A stretch of DNA of 64,000 nt from Eriocheir sinensis (Eukaryota; Arthropoda; Malacostraca; Decapoda; Varunidae): assembly GCF_024679095.1 (NCBI RefSeq), contig NC_066512.1, forward strand, positions 14,784,038 through 14,848,037, written 5' to 3'. The stretch's first letter is position 1; each line of letters starts with the position of its first letter. The notes under the pieces were generated by a model. It was not told where the DNA came from, did no database searches, and saw only the letters and a list, made by a program, of their open reading frames with translations. Below are positions 35,288-48,414 of this stretch, piece by piece. A program made the translations under genes and the position numbers.

Positions 35288-35579
35288 CAGAGGTTCCCAA
35301 ACTTGACCATACCAAGGGCCCCCAGACATGATGAGTCTCAGCCGAGGACCCCCAACCGAACAAAATTTATCATTACCAGACCGGGATAACCAGTACTACC
35401 CAGTACAACGTAGTACATTTAATATTTCCTTATTCCTGCCGAAGTATCGATGCCTACCACCGACACTAGGATGAAAGATAATTAATTATATATTTTTTAT
35501 TGTATATATATTTTTTCTGGAGAGCTGAAAAATATTGATTTCTTTCATTGCGTCGCAGACCTCCGTTTGGGAACCTCTG
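35288..35579. mobile_element. 292 bp hAT-type MITE with 8 bp duplication
   Basis: CAGAGGTTCCCAAACTTG at the left and ...TTTGGGAACCTCTG at the right are classic hAT terminal repeats. The 8 bp flanks GTGTAGGA (35280-35287) and GTATAGGA (35580-35587) differ at one base. No coding capacity. Confidence 0.92.
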
Positions 35580-35734
35580 GTATAGGAAATGTGACTGGAG
35601 CCCTGTAGGAATTGTGACAATAGATTTTTGTGTGCAGATGTGCTGTATCAATGTAGGAAATATGTCACTACTCGCAAAACTGCTAAAGTCGTAGATGTGA
35701 CGTATAGAAAATGTGTCATGAGAAATGTGGCACA

Positions 35735-35800
<66 letters not shown>
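35735..35800. repeat. (GT)n microsatellite
   Basis: Pure GT run within the intron near exon 35848-35946. Confidence 0.95.
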
Positions 35801-35801
<1 letters not shown>

Positions 35802-35847
35802 TAATTTGGATGGGATGACATCTGTTACAGCATCATATAAACAGTAC

Positions 35848-35946
35848 CTTTTCTGTGAGCTGTGCCTTTATTTCCAGTGGATACCAACGGCTGCTTGTTA
35901 TGTTGGAGCGAAGTGTGTCTCGAATCAGATTGAATATGGCATGCAG
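35848..35946 (-). CDS. M13 (neprilysin-like) peptidase exon
   Basis: Acceptor tgatattttttcag before 35946, donor AAAAG|GTACTG after 35848; 33 codons, phase 0 at both ends. LHAIFNLIRDTLRSNI followed by W and a KAQLTEK end matches the M13 pattern M...I...F...L....W-M-D..T-K..A..K, which lies before the YPE/D block encoded by the next exon (32424-32535). The usual WMD is RWYP here. Confidence 0.65.
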
Positions 35947-36034
35947 CTGAAAAAATATCACATTTATACACAACACACATTTGTACACACACAATAAATA
36001 AAATCCTCAAAATGTCAACATTAAGCTCATTTAC

Positions 36035-36111
36035 CTGAAAGTTTGTTTCATAATGATCAATGTAAAACAAACGAAACATGTTAATGCCATGACTTACAAT
36101 GTGAGAGTTTT
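36035..36111 (-). CDS. Probable M13 peptidase exon (upstream neighbour)
   Basis: The donor TTTCAG|GTAAAT after 36035 is good and in phase 0, fitting the next exon at 35946. The upstream acceptor (catggcag at about 36112) is weak. The peptide NMFRLFYIDHYETNFQ resembles the M13 G-x-L-Y-V-x-x-Y-F block. Start uncertain. More 5' exons should lie above 36111 but none was found. Confidence 0.45.
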
Positions 36112-37399
<1,288 letters not shown>

Positions 37400-37880
37400 T
37401 TTGTATACTATGACAAACCCGTGACCGCCTCTTCCGGTCAGGAGGAATGGCACCAGATTCCTAAATAGCAGTCAAGACCGCATGCAACCTGTAGATCATG
37501 GCCTCAGCTCCAGCTTTGAGCAGCTCCGCAGTGACGTTACATATACCAGGTGCCTTTTCATTCCTTAACTTTGCCACAGCCTCTCTAACCTCGTCAAGAC
37601 AGAGTGGGCTTTCGTTGATGGGTGGATCAGCATTCGTCACATGCAACCTAGCAACTTTAAGCTGCCCACTTGGCGGGTCCGCCGTGTATAACTGCATTCA
37701 GGGTACTCGGTCAAACGAGCCCTCTGCCCATCCATGTTCGACACTAAGCAGCCATCTGCTGTTTGGATAGGGTTCACCTGTGAGGGAGGCTCGGAGCGGA
37801 TCATCTTCAGGTCATTCGCATTTAAATGCCTCTCAACCTACTCAACTAGACCCCTGACAGACCTCTCCTTGTCTCTCCTC
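37400..37880 (-). pseudogene. LINE family C fragment (ORF2, linker to RT fingers)
   Basis: The minus strand reads LNANDLKMIRSEPPSQ, TADGCLVSNMDGQ, LDEVREAVAKLRNEKAPG and AEAMIYRLHAVLTA, then a stop and ESGAIPPDRK. It is homologous to 17690-18232. A CDK-like or host function can be excluded: DEVREAVAKL...KAPG is the RT finger motif. Several frame breaks; no palm domain. Confidence 0.75.
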
Positions 37881-38674
37881 AGGTATATGAAAAAAATTAA
37901 ATAAATAAATAAATAAGTAAATAAATAAAAAGAAAACATGGTAAGCGGAGTCAGGAGTAGGGAGGTGTGACTTGAGTATGGTGTGACTTGAGAGGTCACA
38001 ATACGGGAGAATAGAGGAAAGTGTGAAGGTATGAGTGTGAAAGACTGACAGAATTTAAAGTACTACATGCAAACATTAGAGAAGCTGTGCACATGAGTTG
38101 TGTAGTTAGTGAGGTCAGACAATGCAAACATTAATGAATGCTGGATTTGTTTAAAGACTAAGTGATATTGTGCTCTAAGAATGACGTATACAACAAAACT
38201 GACTGATTAGAGTACACAAGAAAAGAAACCAGGGAGAATGAAAGGCAGGGGGAGGTCAGCGCTAGTTGCATGGTATGGGAGGTTGACTGGCAGGTCAGGT
38301 CAGGCAAGAGGTCAATTAGACACTGACCGTTCTGGGCTCGCGGTGCGCCTCAAGGCTGATCGTTGGAACCTCGAAGTGGACATTGTCATCATCTGTGGCA
38401 GTGGAGACAGGCGGAGCGTTAGTGTGGGACTGAGACATTGACAGTCAATGAGTAGATACATCACTGTTAAGATGTATAGATAACATATACCACACAGAAA
38501 TAGATGAATAGAAACATATGTATTCAGAGAAAGGGAAAGAGAAAAAAATACATGACAGTCATGGTAATGTGGCACAGACACTGCAATGGTATCCTGATTT
38601 AACTGGTCCAGGCAAGCTTTAATAGATTTACAAAGCATTATAATTATTATGCAAGTACATGTCACTATTTTTTT
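37881..38674. other. Non-coding stretch
   Basis: Nothing recognised. A short TAAA/AAATA tetranucleotide patch lies at 37895-37930. Confidence 0.45.
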
Positions 38675-38743
38675 ACAATTATTATTATTATTATTATTAT
38701 AATTATTACTTGTATTATTATTATGATCATTAGAATAATAATA

Positions 38744-38838
<95 letters not shown>

Positions 38839-38975
38839 CATTATTATCATCATCATCATTATTATTATTATTATGATGATGATTACCATTAACATTATTG
38901 TTCTTCTTCTTCTTATTATTATTAGTGTTGTTATTGCTATTATTATTATTATAATCATAATTATTATTGTTATTA

Positions 38976-39024
<49 letters not shown>

Positions 39025-39030
39025 TATTAT
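38675..39030. repeat. (ATT)n tract, left of a SINE
   Basis: ATT trinucleotides with interruptions (ATG, CTT). Confidence 0.95.
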
Positions 39031-39335
39031 CGCTTCCGTGGTCTAGTGGTCAGCATGCCTGGCTATGACTCCTAGGGCTCAGGTTCGAATCCCTGCCCGG
39101 GTAGTGGGCATGCAGCTCACCCAGCTGTTCATTCTCTCTTTCTAGCTGGCCGGTAAATGGGTACCTGGGGAAACCTGGTGAAGGTAAACTGTGGCAATCC
39201 TGGATATCACATTGGCCCGTGTCCCGAGGTAATGGGTTCTTACCTACCACAGGCTCAAAGGGCCAACGGTTCGGAGATGAGTACGGCAGCCACGCGCAGC
39301 TATATTGTATGCACCCACATTTACCTTTATGAGTA
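39031..39335 (+). mobile_element. tRNA-derived SINE, family 1, inside an (ATT)n tract
   Basis: TTCCGTGGTCTAGTGGTCAG (A box) and GGTTCGAATCCCTGCC (B box) are well preserved; the body (TGGGTACCTGGGGAAACCTG, GGTAAACTGTGGCAATCC) matches the copies at 14601 and 42717. It is bordered on both sides by (ATT)n. Confidence 0.9.
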
Positions 39336-39362
39336 TTATTGTTATTTGCTATTAATATTATT

Positions 39363-39419
39363 ATCATTACCATTTTTATTATTATTTATTATTTATTATT
39401 TATTATTTATTATTTATTA

Positions 39420-39512
<93 letters not shown>

Positions 39513-39540
39513 GCTATCATTACAATTATTATTATTTTTA

Positions 39541-39622
<82 letters not shown>
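39363..39622. repeat. (ATT)n tract, right of the SINE
   Basis: ATT/TTA run with few interruptions. Confidence 0.95.
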
Positions 39623-39625
<3 letters not shown>

Positions 39626-40107
39626 CTTATCATCAACATCTTCGTACTAGTTATATTAATGACCATATTCTCAAACATTTTTAGGCCTACACCAACATTT
39701 GTTAAGGCTTTTGTAGAGGTTGTGGGTATTACCATGGTAGTTTTATTAGTCTTGTGATAGTTTGACAAAGCTTCTGTACCATGAGTATACATCTCCTTTG
39801 GGCCTTTCATGATGCGAAACATTTGTCGTGAGAATCGAAAGCATATGAGAGTATGGGCCAGACATTACATGGGGAACTAGTAAATATTAGCAAGGACTAA
39901 TCAGTGGTGTGCGGTGATGGATGAAGGTGAGCAGACATAAATCACAAATCAAGGTTAGTTTAGTGCAGGCAACAAGCATTAGTATTTACACACGGTGTTC
40001 ATATATGGAGAAAACATGCACAACAAGACCTATAAACAATTCCATAAACTTGAAACTTTCATTTCCACTTCCTAAACCTCTCCCATCCTCCAGTTAAAAG
40101 TAAAGAA
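39623..40107. other. Non-coding stretch
   Basis: Nothing recognised. Confidence 0.45.
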
Positions 40108-40375
40108 AGCTCAATGGTAGCTCAGTGGTAGAGTTCTGCGCTTCCAGGCTTCACGGTCTGGCAGGCGGAGGTTCATGCCCTGCTCAGCCCCGGGATTTTT
40201 ACACTGAAAGATGAGCGGTTATTGTCTCCCCTTAAGCAAGGGGCATGGGGTGTGTGGTGTGTGAAGGTCCCGGCAGTAACTAGAGATCGATTTTAATGAG
40301 CTTGCTTGAGTCGGGATGATACTTGCTGGCGATGACGAGCCCAGCTCGTGATTAGGCGAAGATACATACGAAAAC
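40108..40375 (+). mobile_element. tRNA-like SINE, family 3
   Basis: TGGTAGCTCAGTGGTAGAGT (A-box half) and GGCGGAGGTTCATGCCCTG (B-box-like) form a tRNA-like head. An unrelated body with AGCAAGGGGCATGGGGTG and TGACGAGCCCAGCTCGTGAT follows. Only one copy in this window, so the 3' limit is a guess. Confidence 0.6.
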
Positions 40376-40734
40376 CAATAACTCATTCAATCAAGCATTT
40401 TATATAAAAAGATAACAAAAAATAAATACAGATTGCCGAGAACATTGTTCTGAAGCTAAGGATGAAACGTTCAGTATTTTTCATAACTGTAACAGTTGAA
40501 AAGTTGAGAGGCGAGTTAAACATTGATAGACTTGGAGACCAAAGACAAGGCAATGGAGATGCCGCGCTCGAGTGCAAGAGTCTAGTTGATTGTGTGACAA
40601 AAGTTCTTTGTATCACGGCACGCCTACTGCTCTTCCCTGACCTCGAACCGACTCGTCTGTCACCAGACAACAGTCTCAGCGCAGGATATCATGTCAATAA
40701 TTTATAGCCAGACACCTGGACATCGGATGTGGAT

Positions 40735-40814
40735 GGAGATTCAGACGCCACCCGGAAGTTACAATTCGGTTCTTCACTGAGCTCGACCTGCCATCTGGTG
40801 GCCCGGGTGGAACT

Positions 40815-40845
<31 letters not shown>

Positions 40846-41650
40846 TGCGGCGTGCGTCTAAATAATGTTTCTTACTAGTTTTTCACTAGTATTTAGAAAT
40901 TACATTTTTCTCATAGCTACAATGTAGAGACACTTGACTTGCTAGTAGTATTTAAGAAACGGGGAAATGCAAGAAATAGGAAATTAAAATATATTTTTCC
41001 CACATAAACAATCGTCACATGCTATAAGTTGTTCTTTTAAAGTTTTATATAGTGAATGTGATATTATAAGATGCTAAAGATATATGTATTATGATTTAAA
41101 TAAAAAATATGAAATAAGTTTAATACTTGCTGCCGGCAGCGTACGATATGTTTAGCAGCAGTGTAAACAACCTCCCGTGCGCTGATTGGAGAGACAGAGG
41201 AATGCATCGTGTTGAGGCAGCGGCATGCCAGCCGGAGGAATGTTGAGTGGCAAAATTTTCAACACTACCTTACACCACTATATTGTAACAGACTGAGAGC
41301 ATGACACCGTAGTGAACTTGTTTGACTTCTCTCTTCTTGCATGAAGGAAACATTTACCCACGAGGCCACATGGATGCATTCCTATTAACCACGGGATGGA
41401 GCGTTGTAGGATTATTTTCCCAACAATGTTCATTATAAAGACATGAAAAATGTACATCACTCTCACTTTTTGGTGTAAACATGATAGTGACCACTATAAT
41501 TCTGATATGTTGCTAGTTTGGTACAGAAAAATGTAAATTAAGCCTCGTTGGACCCCAGCACGCCGCATGTTTGGCTCTGGCAGAGGCTCCAGCAGGGCCA
41601 CCAGATGACAGGTGAGCTCAGTGAAGGACAGAATTAGGCGTCTTCCGTAT
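40735..41650. mobile_element. Possible element with about 60-100 bp inverted repeats
   Basis: TTCTTCACTGAGCTCGACCT and CCATCTGGTGGCCCG (40776-40806) are matched in reverse complement at 41596-41630, and TGCGGCGTG at 40846 matches 41560-41570. A poly(A) run lies inside the left repeat. The interior is AT-rich with no coding frame. Exact ends and a duplication were not resolved. Confidence 0.5.
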
Positions 41651-41772
41651 TAATATTTTGTCAAGCTCTTTCTTTTCTTTTTAGCTGTACACTATTTTTC
41701 CTATTCTAATTATTCATCTTTGGTATGAATATATTTCTCAATACTTATTTGATATATTCAGCACTAACATTA

Positions 41773-41775
<3 letters not shown>

Positions 41776-41854
<79 letters not shown>
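41776..41854. repeat. (CT)n microsatellite
   Basis: Pure CT run. Confidence 0.95.
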
Positions 41855-41856
<2 letters not shown>

Positions 41857-42546
41857 GTGAGAGCAGCCTTCAGAGACGTCCTTCTTGGCGCCCTACCAGC
41901 CTCCCGCCTCCCCCGCTTACTTGGAATTTCTGATTTGTGGCGCTGATTGTGCCGGCAGACACGACCCAACCAAACTAGCAAGGCAGGCGCGGCCATGAAA
42001 AACAAGTTACGATATTGCATTTGGGCACACCATTGCATTAATATTTCTTTTCATTACACCTGTCTCCCCTTATTCGTGGGGGTTAGGGCACACGGGCCAC
42101 CGAGAGTAGTGAGTTTCCTTGAATGTTTGACGCGCCACCTAAAACAAGACTCTAGACCCGCAAAAAAACTCCGTAATTCTACAAATACACACTGTAACTA
42201 ATAAAGCATTTCCGCTACTAAAAGCAGCATAATATATCATAAGAAGCATTATTCCTCAGCTTTACGTACTATAAACTGTACTGTAGTTTACACAATTTTT
42301 TTTTAAAAATATGTAGTCATTGAAATCTCTCTTAACTGTTGAGTCGTCGTCATAAAGTCTCTGCCATTTTGTTTCTCAACTTAAGGTGCTTAAGTATATC
42401 ATATCATGTGAATTATATACTATTAATGAATGATTCTTTCTATAAAAATCAGGTAATAAAAATGTGAAATTGGTATATCAACTGGATCATAATTGCAAGC
42501 AGGTGTTCAGCTGTTAAATATCCACAAACACTTCCTGTCTGCGGTA
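41855..42546. other. Non-coding stretch
   Basis: Nothing recognised. Short open frames have no familiar content. Confidence 0.45.
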
Positions 42547-43338
42547 GGGCTGAGCAGGTTCCGGTACTGGTACTGGTACTAAGAGTACTGGCTATACGGC
42601 ACGGTAACAGTACGAGATTGCTCTGTACCAGTACCGGTGGGTACTGACACGCATCTACATATGCGTGTATGATATGTCAGTATAAAAAATACTGAATACT
42701 GCATTAGCGGCCCCTATGCCTCTGTGGTCTAGTGATTAGCATGCCTAGCCACGAATCTGAGGGCCCGGGTTCGAAACTTAGCCCAGGCAGTCGGCGTGCA
42801 CCTCACCCAGCTGTTCATGATATGCATCCTCCCTTCCGAGCTGGCCGATAATAAATGGGTACCTGGGGAAGCCTTGGGAAGGTAAACTGTGGTAACCTGG
42901 GTGTCACACTGGCCCTTTGTCCTGTGGTAATGGGTTCTTCCACCACAGGTTCAAGGGCAAGTGTGAAGGAGATGGGCACTGCGGCTACGCACAGCTATAG
43001 CGTATGCCCCAACTTTACTTTTACCCACCGCTAATGGTACTGAGTTACAGTGTCATATATCCAGTAGTTAGTACCGGTACAGGTATTATCAGTACAGGCT
43101 ATCCGACACGGTAATGATACCACACTGCTCTGCACCGGTACCGGTAGGTGCTGACAGGTCATCCATCATACACGTCTACATATACATGTATGATGACCTG
43201 CCAGTATAAAGAATACTGAATACTTCACTGGGAGTACCCACCGCTACCAGTACTGAGTAGTCTGGTATCGTTATCACGTCATATAGCCGGTACTATTAGT
43301 ACCAGTACTGGTACTGGTTCCTGCCCAGCCCAGCAGTC
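42547..43338. mobile_element. TACCGGTACTGG-rich element, tandem dimer, with a SINE inserted
   Basis: AGGGCTGAGCAGGTTCCGG at the left and ...GGTTCCTGCCCAGCCC at the right form terminal inverted repeats like those of some hAT elements (AGGGCTGGGC). Between them the block with GGCACGGTAACAGTACG... and CAGTATAAAAAATACTGAAT occurs twice in the same order (about 42590-42715 and 43100-43235). The first unit is split by the SINE at 42717-43024. GGTACTGGTACTGGTAC words abound. A clear target duplication was not found. Confidence 0.6.
42717..43024 (+). mobile_element. tRNA-derived SINE, family 1
   Basis: CTCTGTGGTCTAGTGATTAG and GGGTTCGAAACTTAGCC (A and B boxes), body TGGGTACCTGGGGAAGCC, end CCCCAACTTTACTTTTAC. 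Confidence 0.9.
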
Positions 43339-43361
43339 GCCGACAAGACCTTTATTTTAAC

Positions 43362-45555
43362 AGCAGAGGAAGCAGCTCAAGGGAAACAAAAGAAACAATA
43401 ATGAAAAAAGGCCCGCTATTCGCTGTTCCCACAAAAAGCACTCCGAGGAGTGGCCAAAAGAGAGGTCAACTTCGGAAGGAGAGGTGTCCTGATACCCTCC
43501 TCATCAAAGAGTTCAAGTCATAGGTAGGAGGAAATACAGATGAAGGAAGATTGTTCCAGAGTTTACCTGCGCAAAGGATGAAAGAGTAAAGATGCTGGTT
43601 AACTCGTGCATAAGAGATTTGGACGGTTAAGGGATGAGCTTGAGTAAAAAGTCGCGCGCGGCGAGTCCGCGGGAGGGGGGGAGGGGGGGCATGCAGTTAG
43701 CAAGTTCAGAAGAGCAGTCAGCACGAAAATATCGATAGAAGATAGAAAGAGAAGCAACATGGCGGCGGACTTTAAGAGGTAGAAGACTTTCAGTATGAGG
43801 AGGAGAGCTGATGAGACGAAGAGCCTTAGACTCCACTCTGTCCAAGAGAGCTGTGTGAGTGGAGCCCCCCCACACATGAGATGCATACTCCATACGAGGG
43901 CGGGCAAGGCCCCTGTAAATGGACAGCAACTGTGCGGGGACGGTACAGAACGCCCAGCCTCGAGGAAGCTGATTTAGTAAGAGAAGAGATATGAAGTTTC
44001 CAGTTGAGATTTTGAGTTAAGGATAGACCGAGGATGTTTAGTGTTGAAGGTGATAGCTGAGTGTTGTCAAAGAATAGGAGATAGTTGTTTGGAAGATTGT
44101 GTCGAGTGGATAGGTGGAAAAAGTGTTTTTGAGGCGTTGATGGACACCAGGCTCTTCTTGCCCCAATCGGAAATAATAGTAAGGTCTGAGGCTAAGCGTT
44201 CTGCTGCCTCCAGCCTGGAATCGTTTAGTTCCTGTTGTGTGGGTCTTCTATTAAAAAAAGTTGAGTAATGCAGAGTAGAGTCATCGGCGTAAGAATGGAT
44301 AGGACAGTTCGTTTTGGAAAGATCATTAATGAACAACAGAAAGAGAGTGGGAGATAGGACAGAACCCTGCGGGACACCACTGTTAATAGGTTTAGGGGAA
44401 GAACTGGCGATCAGATAGAGGGTCAGAAATGGAAAGGTGCTTTTGAATCTTCCGGTTAAGGATTGGTTCAAAAGCTTTAGATAGACAAGAAATTAAAGCT
44501 ATAGGTCGGTAGTTTGAGGGATTGGAACGGTCACCCTTCTTAGGCACAGGCTGTATGAAGGCAAACTTCCAGCAGGAAGAAAAGGTAGATGTTGACAGGA
44601 AGAGGCGAAAGAGTTTGAAAAGGCAGGGTGTCAGCACGGAGGCACAGTTTTTTTTAAGGACAATAGGAAGTACTCAATCAGGTCCATAAGCCTTCTGAGG
44701 ATTGAGGAGTCAGAGGGGGGATGAGTTAGGAGGAATATGCCCAGTATCGTCCAGAGTGGAGTTTTTAGAGAAAGTTAAGAGAGAAGAGTTCAACCTTAGA
44801 GATAGATGAGACGGTGTTGCCGTCAGGACTAAGGAGAGGAGGGAAAGATGAAGAGGTGAAGTTGGAGGAGATGTTTTTGGCTAGATGCCAGAGGTCCCGG
44901 AAAGAATTAGAAAAAGCAAGGTTTTGGCATTTTCAATTAATGAAGGAGTTTTTGGTAAATCGAAGAATAGATTTTGCACGATTCCGGGCAGAAATGTAAA
45001 GATCATGGTTAGCTGGAGTTCGAAGCCTCTGGTACCTTTTGTGAGCTGCCTCTCTATCTTTGACAGCACAAGAACAAGCGTGATTAAACCAAGGCTTTTT
45101 AGCATGAGGAGTAGAGAAAGTACGTGGAATGAAAGCCTCCATTCCAGAGACAGTCACCTCTGTGATGTGCTGGGCACACACAGAGGGGTCTCGCTCCTGG
45201 AAGCAATAATCATTCCACGGGAAATCGGAAAAATACATCCTCAGGTCGTCCCACCGAGCTGAAGCACAATGCCAGAAGCATCGCCTCTTCGATGGGTCCA
45301 GAGGGTGTACAGGAGCGATAGGACAGAATACAGAAATATGGTTGTGATCGGAGGAGCCCAACGGAGAGAACAGTTTGACAGAGTAAGCAGAAGAGTTAGA
45401 GGTAAGGAAGAGGTCCAGTATGTTGGGCCGGTCTCCAAGACGGTCGGGAATGCGTGTGGGTGCTGTACCAATTGCTCTAGGTCTTCTTTCTCTTCTTCTT
45501 CCTCCTCCTATTCCTCCTCCTCCTGCTCCTCCTCTCCCTACTTCTACTGCCACTA
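43362..45555 (-). mobile_element. LINE family B copy (endonuclease end to 3' tail)
   Basis: On the minus strand, in changing frames: [11 protein letters not shown] (45375, the SDH motif closing the endonuclease), a basic linker ([19 protein letters not shown], about 45050), RT fingers KKGDRSNPSNYRPIAL (about 44535), SGVPQGSVLSPTLF (about 44370), YADDSTLHYS (about 44290, intact catalytic Asp pair), then MEYASHVWGG near 43880 and the 3' tail with GAGCTGCTTCCTCTG. At least three frameshifts or stops, so it is non-functional. Its 5' end fades into CT-rich sequence near 45500. Resembles Jockey-type LINEs in organisation. Confidence 0.8.
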
Positions 45556-45759
45556 CTACTACTACTACTTTTGTTCGTGTCGCTTGTTCTCTTTATTTCC
45601 TTCCTCCCTACTCAAGGTAAAAAAATAAACATTGCTGACCTTTCATTCCCTTCTTCCTTCTCTTCCTTCTGCACACACAAGAATATATAAAAAAAACAAG
45701 CTCAAACTTCCATTACGCCACATGATTTTTCGAGAAATCATGCACTTTCACTTAGAGAG

Positions 45760-45882
<123 letters not shown>

Positions 45883-46242
45883 TGAACAAGTGCGCAAGTG
45901 ACCGAACGCGTCACTGACTGACTATGTGACTGAATAAATGAAATCGTGAGAGAATGAAAGAGTGCGTGTGAAGCTAAGCTAGTGAGTGCCTGGCTAAGTT
46001 AAGTCAACGCAATTTCTGGCGAGTGAAGAAGTGCTTTGGTCAAGTGTGGGTAAAGCTTGTGGCTGAAGCTTAATAAGTGCGTGTGACTAGACAACTTGTG
46101 CCTCAGAACTGTCATATCTAGTGTGCTGAACAGGTGCACTCTGAGGGTGTATGTTTTCAATAAGCCTGCTATATGCTTAACAGGTGCTACCCTAACCCAG
46201 GCACTGAACCAGAAAGCTAATCAAAACCAGGATGGCACTCAC

Positions 46243-46343
46243 AGGTCGGTGCCAGCGTTACAGTTCGTTGCTTCGCCCAATAATGGTGGTAATCATTTCC
46301 TTCGAGTCCCTGTTCACCGTCACAAACACCCTGGCGTCCACAG
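46243..46343 (-). CDS. Candidate cytoplasmic exon of the sidestep-like gene (weak)
   Basis: A pyrimidine-rich acceptor (cttccccttttccaag) precedes 46343 and a GTGAGT donor follows 46243. The frame required by the phase-2 end of the transmembrane exon (54282) is open throughout (CGRQGVCDGEQGLEGNDYHH..., 33 codons). That is the only link; there is no family motif, and an open frame of this length is not rare by chance. Confidence 0.18.
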
Positions 46344-46818
46344 CTTGGAAAAGGGGAAGAAATGTAAACATGATGGATGACTGTTTGGACTGGGCGACGA
46401 CGAAGGAAAAGGAAGAAGAAAAACGGGAGGGGGTGAAGAAAGAAAGGTTAAGCTGAGAGGACAAGAGAAAGAGACATAGAAAATGTATAGGAACAGAAGG
46501 GCGGATTTGAAAAGGGAATGAAACGAAGACTGTTTAGATGATGACAGATGGAGGAGAAAAAAAACTTGGAGAAGGGAGTAGGAGATTGAAGGCAGATTGA
46601 AGACCTAGTGCGGATGGACGGTGCAACTTTCGCATGTAGTTTATCGCATTATTTGTAGTCTACCCCAGTATGCACCAAGTGTGGTGCTACTTTAGCGTGC
46701 GGTCTACTTGTGTGACCTGTCTCACGAGAGCTCATCTTATGTAGTTATTACCTGAGTGCTCTTCACCTGACACCTGAATTACCTGACCTACTCCGGAGAC
46801 CTTAGCCTGCCAGTGAAG

Positions 46819-46860
46819 CATGAAGTAATGACCCGACCACAGTCAGGTCATTACTTCATG
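46819..46860. repeat. Perfect 15 bp hairpin
   Basis: CATGAAGTAATGACC and GGTCATTACTTCATG are separated by 12 bases. Confidence 0.9.
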
Positions 46861-47418
46861 TTACCTGAGTGCTCCTGACCGGTTTATATAAAAGAAGCTA
46901 TTAAACGATCGTGGTTGGATGCCAAAACAAAGATTTTAAAGACAATGAGACGAGTCAGTGGTGAGCTTTTTTCAGTCACACCTTGATCATATCTGTTGGA
47001 AAATACTCTGAAAAGATGCAGCTGATATGTTTATGACATTCTTAAATGGTATACAAAGTGTGTACTGTTAGAGCTTTTAATCAGCACTATTCAGCTTGTT
47101 TTTCATTATCCTGCAGTAAAAGGTTCCTGTAGTGAGATAGACTGCACGCTGAATTGTATATATGGTGGTCGACCGCACGCTAAAGTAGAAACGGACGGGT
47201 AGACCGCAAGGCCCCGCAAGGGGCCTGGCCAGGAAGGTGAGGCAGGGTAGGAAAGGAGGGCCAGGGGCCGGCCAGGCTGATAGCGACGTTTCAGCGAGTG
47301 TCGCGGCACGTGTAAAATACAGACCGAACGTTCCTCTCTCCGGCAGGTGACGTGTTCCAAGAATTAATCAAACAAAACTCTGTCACCTGCCTGGGTAACC
47401 GTAATTCACCTGTGCCTG

Positions 47419-47544
<126 letters not shown>

Positions 47545-47656
47545 ATATAGAATTACATAGATAACTAGACCACACAGGCCCTAAGGCCCAAACTAGGTGG
47601 TCTGTCCTAAACCTAAGTGACAGTTGTTTTGCGGCAACCATGACGTTGAAACTGAC

Positions 47657-48412
47657 CTAGTGAACATTTAGATGGAGGAGATAGCTGTCAAGATTATTCT
47701 TAAACGATGCAATCGAGTTACACTGTACCATTGATGGTGGTGATCTGTTCCAGTCTCGAACGACAGCATTATTGAAGAAGAGTTTTGTGCAATCTGAATG
47801 AGCTTTACATTTGAGTTTAGCGCTATTATTTCTCGTTCGCGTCGAATCATCCATCACAAACAGCTTGGTTGGATCCAAGTTGGTAAAACCGTTCAGTATT
47901 TTAAAGCACTCGATCAGTTTTCCTCTGAGGCGGCGTTTTTCAAGAGAAAACACGTTTAGATGTGACAGCCTTTCCTCGTAGGGTTTGTTTCGTAATGAAG
48001 GAATCATCTTGGTTGCTCTACGCTGAACACCTCCTAATTTAGCAATGTCTTTCGCATGGTGGGGGGACCAAAATTGCACGGCATACTCCAAATGAGGTCT
48101 GACGAAACTATTATACAAAGGTAGTATAACATCTTTATTCTTGGATGAATTTTTTTTTTTCTTAATCAAACCCATCATCCTGTTTGCTTTTTTAACGGAC
48201 TCGTTGCACTGCTGGGAAAACTTGAGGTTAGACGCGACTGTGACGCCAAGATCTTTGACCGAGTGAACGCTTTTAATTTTAACGCCGCACATTTCATAGT
48301 CCTTCTTTATATTTCTAGATCCAAGCTGCAGAATCTGGCACTTGTTTATATTAAAAGGCATTTCCCATTTTACTGACCAATCTGATATTTTACGTAAATC
48401 TTCTTGTAGGGG
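47657..48412 (-). pseudogene. RT C-terminal half of the family A copy
   Basis: Open from the SINE junction (LQEDLRKISDWSVKW at about 48410) to the LINE stop at 47657, about 250 codons, 70-80 percent similar by eye to the C-terminal half of the RT at 27249. Apart from one poly(T)-associated KKKK run it has no internal breaks. Confidence 0.8.
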
Positions 48413-48414
48413 AG

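Larger units (their letters stand above)
32536..35847. other. Large intron of the M13 gene packed with repeats
   Basis: Contains a reversed SINE (32790-32950), a small foldback MITE (33019-33214), a possible word-repeat element (about 33670-35215) with a SINE and a LINE tail inside, a hAT-type MITE (35288-35579) and a (GT)n tract (35735-35800). No further exon was recognised. The stretch 33215-33665 holds nothing I can name. Confidence 0.6.

Noticed and set aside
39031..39110. tRNA gene
   Set aside because: The A and B boxes are good, but the same sequence with a long SINE body recurs at 14601 and 42717, and the acceptor stem does not close.
46096..46456. Two overlapping plus-strand open frames
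   Set aside because: No family resemblance and no splice or start support. The minus-strand candidate exon in the same place is marginally better.
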